Assembly: GCA_002372545.1 (NCBI GenBank)
Contig: DFHD01000036.1
Location: 1-20,818, forward strand
DNA: 20,818 bases
Direction of reading: 5' to 3'
Origin: Lachnospiraceae bacterium UBA3732
Lineage (GTDB): Bacteria > Bacillota > Clostridia > Lachnospirales > Lachnospiraceae
The notes under the pieces were generated by a model, which was not told the origin of the DNA, ran no database searches, and saw only the letters and a list, made by a program, of their open reading frames with translations. Each line of letters starts with the position of its first letter. The stretch's first letter is position 1. This document shows positions 1-5,219 of this stretch, piece after piece. Both the position numbers and the translations under genes were made by a program.

Positions 1-426
1 GATCAGGTTAAGATCTGGAGAAGATCCTTTGATGTCAAGCCGCCTGCACTTGAACCCTCCGATGAGAGAGCGCCCATCAATCAGGCAATGTTCAGGGATG
101 TGGATCCGGCAGTTCTGCCGCTTACCGAGAGCCTGGAAACAACCATTGAAAGAGCGGTTCCTTACTTTAACGAAGTGATAAAGAAGGATATGGAAGCCGG
201 CAAACGCGTGATCATCGCTGCGCATGGCAATTCTCTTCGTGCTCTGGTTAAGTATTTTGATAATATCTCCAGTGAAGAGATCATCGGAGTTAACATCCCT
301 ACAGGTACACCGCTTGTTTACGAGTTCGATGAGAACTTTAATGCAGTGAACCATTATTACCTGGGCGACCAGGAAGCGCTGAAGGCCAAGATGGAGGCAG
401 TTGCCAACCAGGGCAAGAAGCAGTGA
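1..426 (+). CDS. gpmA: 2,3-bisphosphoglycerate-dependent phosphoglycerate mutase, C-terminal part (5' end outside window)
   Basis: This is the last 141 codons of a cofactor-dependent phosphoglycerate mutase, which interconverts 3- and 2-phosphoglycerate in glycolysis. The reading frame is open from base 1, so the gene starts before the window. Visible signatures are WRRSFDVKPP near the left edge, PLTESLETT, the catalytic histidine segment VIIAAHGNSLRAL, IPTGTPLVYEF and the YYLGD...VANQGK tail. All of these line up with the C-terminal third of E. coli GpmA from memory. The N-terminal phosphohistidine motif (LxRHGxS) must lie upstream. The next gene starts 33 nt after the stop with no clear terminator between them, so they may share a transcript. 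The identification is very secure; only the start is unknown. Confidence 0.96.
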   Translation, partial: DQVKIWRRSFDVKPPALEPSDERAPINQAMFRDVDPAVLPLTESLETTIERAVPYFNEVIKKDMEAGKRVIIAAHGNSLRALVKYFDNISSEEIIGVNIPTGTPLVYEFDENFNAVNHYYLGDQEALKAKMEAVANQGKKQ

Positions 427-459
427 TCGGTTAGTTTTTTGCGTTATTTGAGGTAAGAA

Positions 460-1458
460 ATGGGAACAGTGCGACTGAAGGTGGATCCGGATAAGGATCT
501 GTTCCTAAAAAGGGATTATTTTGACAATCAGTTTTTCTCATTTGGCAGCTTTGAGGTGCAGGGACATAAGATGGATTATCTTTTCCATATGGAGTCCTTT
601 CAGCTTCCGGGTCAGGAGAGCCGTCTTCTCAGTCATTTCGCCTTTTTGGATGAAACGCTGGGTGAATATGCAGAGATGACGCAGGTTCAGGATCTGGAGG
701 GTATCCGGATCGATCCGGAGCGTTTTGCCATCCGTCTTCCGGATGCGGAAATATCCGGAGATATGAATAAGCTGCATATATACGCCAGAATGGATTATCT
801 CACCCTGGATGTGGATATTTCTCCCTACCGGCCGGTTCTTCCGCTTAGCGAAGATGGCGTATTTCCGGATAAGGATCTGGATCTGACCGGGTTTTCCTAT
901 CCGTATTGTCTGACTACGGGTAAGCTGACACTGGCGAACTCCGTGATGCTGGTAAGAGGCGATTCCTGGTATGTACGTACATGGCAGAGGAAACTTCCCC
1001 GCATGCTTTTCGCACAGAAGGCGCTTTCCAAAATGCTGGAGAAGAAGATGACGAAGGAAGACGGAATGATGCTCCGCGGCATGATGTGTTTTGTTATGTC
1101 GGATTATTCTGTACTGGATATTTGCTTCTCTTATCGAGATGGTAAGGAAACAAGTGTGGGTTCGCTGATGTATTCCAACGGAAATCAGGTGAAGCTGGAT
1201 ATCCCTCCGCTTGCACCGGCTGTGCTGGACTTTCTGGCCAAGGTGGATGATGAACCCCAGACTCCCCTTATTTTCAAGATGGATTTCGAAAATCCGCAGC
1301 TGAGGGTAAGGACAGGAATCATTCCCAAGAGACAGGAGGAAATCTTCAAAACGCTTCCGGATTTCCATTTCTTTGAAGGCTTGACCAAGATGCATGGACG
1401 GAATGAGAAAGATAAGCTTACGGGCTATTGTTACATCAATATTATGGGATGCCCGTAG
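460..1458 (+). CDS. Lipocalin-like / AttH-CrtC-like (carotenoid hydratase fold) protein
   Basis: A 332-residue soluble protein without a signal peptide or membrane segment, rich in beta-strand-type sequence. The central stretch at about residues 148-177 reads SYPYCLTTGKLTLANS followed by VRGDSWYVRTWQ. This resembles the CrtC/AttH lipocalin-like family pattern, in which a Tyr-rich strand, Ser/Thr-Gly-x-Leu and a Gly-x-x-Trp-x-x-x-x-Trp motif recur. Members include hydroxyneurosporene hydratases, but clostridial homologues sit in organisms without carotenoids and their substrate is unknown. The start is ATG at 460, preceded by GAGGT eight bases upstream. It follows gpmA closely and is closed by a strong terminator. 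Family assignment rests on motif memory alone; an unrelated beta-rich protein is possible. Confidence 0.6.
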   Translation: MGTVRLKVDPDKDLFLKRDYFDNQFFSFGSFEVQGHKMDYLFHMESFQLPGQESRLLSHFAFLDETLGEYAEMTQVQDLEGIRIDPERFAIRLPDAEISGDMNKLHIYARMDYLTLDVDISPYRPVLPLSEDGVFPDKDLDLTGFSYPYCLTTGKLTLANSVMLVRGDSWYVRTWQRKLPRMLFAQKALSKMLEKKMTKEDGMMLRGMMCFVMSDYSVLDICFSYRDGKETSVGSLMYSNGNQVKLDIPPLAPAVLDFLAKVDDEPQTPLIFKMDFENPQLRVRTGIIPKRQEEIFKTLPDFHFFEGLTKMHGRNEKDKLTGYCYINIMGCP

Positions 1459-1475
1459 GATAAAAAGTCAAATTT

Positions 1476-1505
1476 GCCGCCGGGTTTTCCGGCGGCATTC
1501 TTTCT
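1476..1505 (+). terminator. Intrinsic terminator after the lipocalin-like gene
   Basis: A perfect 8-bp GC-rich stem (GCCGCCGG at 1476-1483 with CCGGCGGC at 1489-1496) closes a GTTTT loop. It is followed by the pyrimidine-rich ATTCTTTCT. It lies 17 nt after the stop codon and separates the gpmA pair from the flavodiiron gene. Confidence 0.85.
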
Positions 1506-1530
1506 ATAAACAGAGGGCGTAGAGCGCACT

Positions 1531-1633
1531 ATCCCCGGGCGGCGGGATATGATCACCCGCAAACTATATGTTTATTACGTTCAGCGGGTGCTTCAAAAGC
1601 AATCGGGATGTACATGCACATATCCCGCCCGCT
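1531..1633 (+). ncRNA. Candidate structured leader RNA of the flavodiiron gene
   Basis: The 175 nt between the terminator and the flavodiiron start contain nested complementary segments. An 11-bp outer stem is GGCGGGATATG (1541-1551) with CATATCCCGCC (1619-1629). Inside it are CACCCGC (1554-1560) with GCGGGTG (1584-1590) and GCTT/AAGC at 1590-1600. An alternative fold pairs ATCCC (1531-1535) with GGGAT (1544-1548), and CGGGAT (1604-1609) with ATCCCG (1622-1627). These compete with the outer stem. This is the layout of a regulatory leader, but I do not recognise a known riboswitch class. There is no T-run after it, so control by transcription termination is not evident. Confidence 0.45.
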
Positions 1634-1680
1634 GGAAAGATGCGATACATAAACAAAAACAGGAAGAAGAGGATTTAAAA

Positions 1681-2853
1681 ATGGCACAAATGCATATCAG
1701 TGATGCGATCCGGCATATCGGCGTTAACGATCCGGAGCTGGATCTTTTTGAAAGCCAGTATATCCTGGAAAAGGGTATGGCTTATAATTCCTATGTTATT
1801 CTGGACGAAAAAACGGCTGTCATGGATACGGCCGATGCCCATGTGGAAAAAATCTGGGAGGAGAATCTTCTCCGTGAGCTGGACGGAAGAAAACCGGATT
1901 ACCTGATCATTCAGCATCTGGAGCCGGATCACAGCGGCGGGATCGAGCGTCTTGCAGGTATGTTTCCGGAAATGAAGCTTGTAGGTTCCGCCGGGGTTGC
2001 CCGGATGCTTCCCCAGTTTACGGATTCCGATCTTTCCGGCCGATTTGTTACCGTTAAGGAAGGAGAGGAGCTCAGCCTCGGCACACATACACTGTCCTTT
2101 GTGGCTGCGCCGATGGTGCACTGGCCCGAGGTTATGATGACTTATGAGAAAAGCGAACGGGTTCTGTTTTCCGCTGATGCGTTCGGTAAATTCGGTACCT
2201 GGGATGCGGATGAGGATTGGGCGTGCGAAGCCCGCCGTTATTATTTCGGCATTGTCGGCAAATATGGTGCACAGGTGCAGAATGTACTGAAAAAGGCAGC
2301 GCAGCTGGATATTTCGGTCATCGCTCCTCTCCATGGCCCGGTGCTGAAGGAAAACCTGTCCTATTATATCGGACTTTATGATACCTGGAGCAGCTATAAG
2401 CCTGAAACAAAGGGCGTTTTTATTGCCTGCGCATCCATCCATGGCAATACACTCCGGGCGGCAAATATTCTGGCAGACCTTCTTCGGGAAAAGGGAGAAG
2501 AGGTTGTGGAGCTTTCCGACCTTTGCCGGGAGGATATGGCAGAGTGTGTTGAGGATGCCTTCCGTTATGACCGGATGGTGCTGATGGCTTCCAGCTATGA
2601 TGCGGGCGTGTTCCTTCCTATGGCGGATTTCCTGACCCATCTTTCCGCAAAGGCTTTCCAGAACCGGACCATAGGACTTGTTCAGAATACCTCCTGGGCG
2701 CCTTCGGCAGTTACGGCCATGAAAAAGCAGCTTGAACAGATGAAGGATATCCGTATTCTGGCTCCGGAGGTGACGATTAAGACCCGGGTACGCGAGGCGG
2801 ATAAGGAAGCACTTTCTCTGCTGGCGGATGCTCTGATCGCAGCCGGTAAGTGA
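1681..2853 (+). CDS. fprA: Flavodiiron protein (FprA-type O2/NO reductase)
   Basis: A 390-residue A-type flavoprotein, the usual size for the family, which reduces O2 to water or NO to N2O in the cytoplasm of anaerobes using electrons from rubredoxin or a similar donor. The N-terminal metallo-beta-lactamase-like domain (about 1-240) has di-iron ligands in order: H79, E81, D83 and H84 (HLEPDH), H147 (VHWPE), D166 (SADAFGKFG) and H218 (PLHGP). The C-terminal flavodoxin domain (about 245-390) starts with FIACASIHGNT, the FMN phosphate loop. There is no fused rubredoxin. The frame stays open upstream to an ATG at 1549, but that stretch lies inside the structured leader and lacks family sequence. 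ATG 1681 follows GGAAGAAGAGG, so I take it as the start. Role: oxygen or nitric oxide defence. Confidence 0.95.
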   Translation: MAQMHISDAIRHIGVNDPELDLFESQYILEKGMAYNSYVILDEKTAVMDTADAHVEKIWEENLLRELDGRKPDYLIIQHLEPDHSGGIERLAGMFPEMKLVGSAGVARMLPQFTDSDLSGRFVTVKEGEELSLGTHTLSFVAAPMVHWPEVMMTYEKSERVLFSADAFGKFGTWDADEDWACEARRYYFGIVGKYGAQVQNVLKKAAQLDISVIAPLHGPVLKENLSYYIGLYDTWSSYKPETKGVFIACASIHGNTLRAANILADLLREKGEEVVELSDLCREDMAECVEDAFRYDRMVLMASSYDAGVFLPMADFLTHLSAKAFQNRTIGLVQNTSWAPSAVTAMKKQLEQMKDIRILAPEVTIKTRVREADKEALSLLADALIAAGK

Positions 2854-2861
2854 TAGGGCCT

Positions 2862-2910
2862 GAAGGCGAATCAGTCGTCCGGAAGGCAAATCAGTCGTCG
2901 GGAAGGCGAA
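2862..2910. repeat. Short tandem repeat, 20-bp unit, about 2.4 copies
   Basis: Copies begin at 2862 and 2882, with a partial copy at 2902-2910. The unit starts GAAGGCGAATCAGTCGTC; copies one and two differ at two positions. It lies just after the flavodiiron stop and just before the promoter of the polymerase gene. It has no obvious coding role. Confidence 0.75.
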
Positions 2911-2920
2911 AAAAAACTCC

Positions 2921-2948
2921 TTGCGATTTCTGCGGAACGTGATATAAT
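2921..2948 (+). promoter_or_regulatory. Sigma-A type promoter of the Y-family polymerase operon
   Basis: TTGCGA at 2921-2926 and a perfect TATAAT at 2943-2948 are separated by 16 nt. The predicted start of transcription is near 2955, just before the LexA box, giving a leader of about 70 nt. Confidence 0.75.
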
Positions 2949-2957
2949 GGATAAAAA

Positions 2958-2971
2958 AGAACAAATGTTCG
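2958..2971. promoter_or_regulatory. LexA (SOS) operator
   Basis: The sequence AGAACAAATGTTCG matches the Firmicute LexA box CGAAC-RNRY-GTTCG at all but the first base. It starts 10 nt after the -10 box, where bound LexA would block RNA polymerase. The downstream gene is a translesion polymerase, a classic SOS target, which supports the call. Confidence 0.8.
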
Positions 2972-3023
2972 TATTTGCCGGGGCGGATATCCAGCCCCTG
3001 TTTCGCGGAAGGAGGAGAGACAA

Positions 3024-4814
3024 TTGGATAAAAAACAATATATTGCCATAGATCTTAAATCCTTCTATGCTTCGGTGGAATGTAAGGAAAGGGAGCTGGA
3101 TCCCCTGGATGCCTGTCTGGTAGTGGCGGACGCCAGCCGGACGGAAAAGACCATCTGTCTGGCCGTGTCTCCGGCGCTGAAAAGTTTCGGCATCGGGGGC
3201 AGAGCCAGACTGTTTGAGGCATTGCAGCGGATCCGTGAAGTGAACGCTGACCGGAAGGCTTCGGCCGGTATAACGGAGTTTGAGGGAAAGAGTACTTCGG
3301 GAAAAGAGCTTCAGAAGAATCCGGCTCTGGAAGTGGACTGCATTATCGCCAAACCCAGAATGCAGCTGTATATGGATTACAGCACGCGAATCTATGAAAT
3401 CTACCTCCGGTATGTTGCACCGGAGGATATGCATATTTATTCCGTGGACGAGGTTTTTCTGGATATGACGCCTTACCTGGCTGCTTATGGAAAAACAGCG
3501 CATGAAATGGCGCGGATCATGATCGGTGATGTGCTTCGGGAAACCGGTATTACGGCAACTGCCGGAATCGGAACAAATCTGTATCTTTGCAAGATTGCCA
3601 TGGATATCGTGGCCAAGCATATGCCGGCGGATCAGGATGGTGTCCGGATCGCAGAGCTGGACGAGATTTCCTACCGGAAGGCGCTTTGGGAGCACCAGCC
3701 GCTGACGGATTTCTGGCGCATTGGTCAGGGAACGGCCCGCACCCTTGCCAAACATGGTATGGTGACCATGGGGGACGTAGCCCGCTGTTCGCTGGGCGGA
3801 GAGAAGGATTACTGGAACGGGGAGCTGCTTTATAAGCTGTTCGGGATCAATGCTGAGCTTCTGATCGACCATGCCTGGGGATACGAGCCCTGTACCATGG
3901 CGGATATCAAGAAATACAGACCGGCGAATAACAGCTTTTCCTCCGGCCAGGTGCTTTCCCGTCCCTATGGCTTTGCGGAGGCGCGTGTTGTTCTGCAGGA
4001 AATGGCAGATGCGGAAAGCATGAAACTGGTGGCGAGGCGGCTGATGACGGACCAGCTGGTACTGGATGTGAATTATGATACAGCCAATCTGGCGGACGAA
4101 GAGCATCGCCGGACCTTCAAGGGGGAGGTTTCAAAGGACTGGTACGGCCGAACGGTTCCCGCCAGAGCGCATGGCTCATGGAATCTTTCCGGACACACCT
4201 CCTCCACAAAGGAGATCATGGAGGCTGCTGCATCGCTTTTTGATCGGATTGTCGATCCGGCATTGCTGATCCGGCGGATGAATATTACGGTGAATCATGT
4301 GATCACGGAAGAGGAGGCGGCCAGGCAGAATAAAAAGAAACAGGAGGAGGAAAGCTTCCGCCAGATGGACCTTTTTTCGGATTTTTTCGGCATAGGGGAT
4401 CAGCAGGAACCTGCCCCGGGAGAGAAAAAAATGGCCGGCAGCGGGAAAGCCGCGCCGGAAGAGGTTGGATTAACCGGCTGCAGTAAAGCGGCGCCGGGAG
4501 AAAATGGATTGATCGGTTACGGGAAAGCCGCGCCGGGAGAGGTTGGATTAACCGGCTGCAGTAAAGCGGCGCCGGGAGAAAATGAATTGATTGGCTACGG
4601 GAAAGCGGCGCCGGGAGAGGGTGAGTTGACCGGCAGCGGGAATGCGGCTTTGGGACAGAAAAAAGATCGGAATGAGGATGAACGTCATCTGCAGGAGGCA
4701 ATGCTGGCCATCCGTAGAAAATATGGAAAGAACGCGGTGCTCCGGGGACTGAATTTCCGGGAGGGGGCAACCATGCGTGAACGAAACAGCCAGATTGGCG
4801 GACATAAGGCTTAA
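3024..4814 (+). CDS. Y-family translesion DNA polymerase (UmuC/UvrX type)
   Basis: A 596-residue error-prone polymerase that copies past damaged bases. The palm has IDLKSFYASVE (D10, F14, Y15) and YSVDEVF (D142, E143), the metal-binding carboxylates. Around residues 32-60, LVVADASRTEKTICL is typical of the UvrX/UmuC-like branch rather than DinB. Q447-MDLF-451 fits the beta-clamp binding motif. Residues 474-538 are five 13-residue repeats lying between the clamp motif and the conserved tail (RRKYGKNAVLRGLN...RERNSQIGGHKA), so they are an insertion. The start is TTG at 3024, directed by GGAAGGAGG; no ATG is suitably placed. The gene follows a promoter and LexA box and is followed by a YolD-like partner, a common pairing. 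Confidence 0.93.
   Translation: MDKKQYIAIDLKSFYASVECKERELDPLDACLVVADASRTEKTICLAVSPALKSFGIGGRARLFEALQRIREVNADRKASAGITEFEGKSTSGKELQKNPALEVDCIIAKPRMQLYMDYSTRIYEIYLRYVAPEDMHIYSVDEVFLDMTPYLAAYGKTAHEMARIMIGDVLRETGITATAGIGTNLYLCKIAMDIVAKHMPADQDGVRIAELDEISYRKALWEHQPLTDFWRIGQGTARTLAKHGMVTMGDVARCSLGGEKDYWNGELLYKLFGINAELLIDHAWGYEPCTMADIKKYRPANNSFSSGQVLSRPYGFAEARVVLQEMADAESMKLVARRLMTDQLVLDVNYDTANLADEEHRRTFKGEVSKDWYGRTVPARAHGSWNLSGHTSSTKEIMEAAASLFDRIVDPALLIRRMNITVNHVITEEEAARQNKKKQEEESFRQMDLFSDFFGIGDQQEPAPGEKKMAGSGKAAPEEVGLTGCSKAAPGENGLIGYGKAAPGEVGLTGCSKAAPGENELIGYGKAAPGEGELTGSGNAALGQKKDRNEDERHLQEAMLAIRRKYGKNAVLRGLNFREGATMRERNSQIGGHKA
4443..4658 (+). repeat. In-frame 39-bp tandem repeats within the polymerase gene
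   Basis: Five copies of a 13-residue unit (consensus GKAAPGEvgLTGC / SKAAPGENgLIGY alternating) occupy 4443-4637, with a decayed sixth copy to about 4658. Alternate copies are more alike, so the DNA also has a 78-bp higher-order period. The encoded segment is Gly/Ala/Pro-rich and probably an unstructured linker. Confidence 0.9.
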
Positions 4815-4847
4815 ATGAGAAAGTATACCAAATGAGAAAGTATACCA
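4814..4847. repeat. 17-bp tandem duplication at the YolD-like gene start
   Basis: AATGAGAAAGTATACCA occurs at 4814-4830 and again, directly adjacent, at 4831-4847. The first copy supplies an ATG at 4815 whose frame ends after six codons, at a TGA (4833-4835) overlapping the ATG of the real gene (4832). Confidence 0.9.
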
Positions 4848-5053
4848 TTCGAATGAAAAATGCCGGTGCCTATGAGGATATTCTCTATCACGAGGTACCG
4901 GAGTTTCCTGCGCATCCCAGAATGAGCAGGGAAAACAGGGCGGCGCAGTTCGCCCCTTTTGCTGCGCTTACAGGGCTTGAGGAAGCCATGGAGGAGAAGG
5001 CGGAGCAGAATGCGAAAAAAAACGAACCGGAATATGTTACTTTAGATGAATAA
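4832..5053 (+). CDS. Small YolD-like protein, probable partner of the Y-family polymerase
   Basis: A 73-residue acidic protein. The core at about residues 30-52 contains MSRENRAAQFAPFAALTGLEEA, the recognisable signature of YolD-like small proteins commonly encoded next to Y-family polymerases in Firmicutes. They are thought to assist translesion synthesis; the biochemical role is not settled. It starts 17 nt after the polymerase stop. No Shine-Dalgarno precedes ATG 4832. Instead a six-codon mini-ORF made by a 17-bp duplication ends in an ATGA overlap with this start, suggesting coupled translation. No terminator is evident immediately after it. Confidence 0.8.
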   Translation: MRKYTIRMKNAGAYEDILYHEVPEFPAHPRMSRENRAAQFAPFAALTGLEEAMEEKAEQNAKKNEPEYVTLDE

Positions 5054-5088
5054 TTGTTATTTTTACGCATCGTTTATACCACATATAG

Positions 5089-5117
5089 TTGATTAACTGA
5101 CATTTTTATGTTATTAT
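5089..5117 (+). promoter_or_regulatory. Possible promoter of the EAL gene
   Basis: TTGATT (5089-5094), a 17-nt gap and TATTAT (5112-5117) fit a sigma-A promoter. The surrounding sequence is AT-rich and other alignments are possible. Transcription would start near 5124, giving a leader of about 95 nt. Confidence 0.45.
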
Positions 5118-5129
5118 AAAAAAGGTTTA

Positions 5130-5145
5130 TGTAAATCAATTTACA
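5130..5145. promoter_or_regulatory. Inverted repeat, candidate operator in the EAL leader
   Basis: TGTAAA and TTTACA form a perfect 6-bp inverted repeat around TCAA. It lies just after the predicted transcription start, a position typical of a repressor site. The regulator is unknown. Confidence 0.35.
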
Positions 5146-5196
5146 ATCTGTACTTAATTCAGGACTCGAAAATTTTCGGGGGGGGGTACTAAAGAG

Positions 5197-5219
5197 TTTT
5201 TATCTTCGGGGGATAAAAA
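5197..5219 (+). promoter_or_regulatory. Hairpin presenting the ribosome binding site of the EAL gene
   Basis: TTTTTATC (5197-5204) is fully complementary to GATAAAAA (5212-5219), whose last base is the A of the start codon. The 7-nt loop TTCGGGG holds most of the only G-rich Shine-Dalgarno. The start codon is therefore at the foot of an 8-bp stem, which could limit translation. Confidence 0.55.

Noticed and set aside
1549..1680. Upstream extension of the flavodiiron reading frame (44 extra codons)
   Set aside because: It lies inside the paired leader, lacks family sequence and has no ribosome binding site, whereas ATG 1681 has one and gives the normal length.
2871..4106. Long open frame on the minus strand opposite the polymerase (also similar ones opposite fprA, prmC and prfA)
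   Set aside because: They are His/Arg/Ile-rich mirror frames of strongly coding genes, without family motifs or ribosome binding sites.
5054..5218. c-di-GMP riboswitch in front of the EAL gene
   Set aside because: I looked for the GEMM-I core and tetraloop receptor pattern and found neither; only simple hairpins and a G tract are present.
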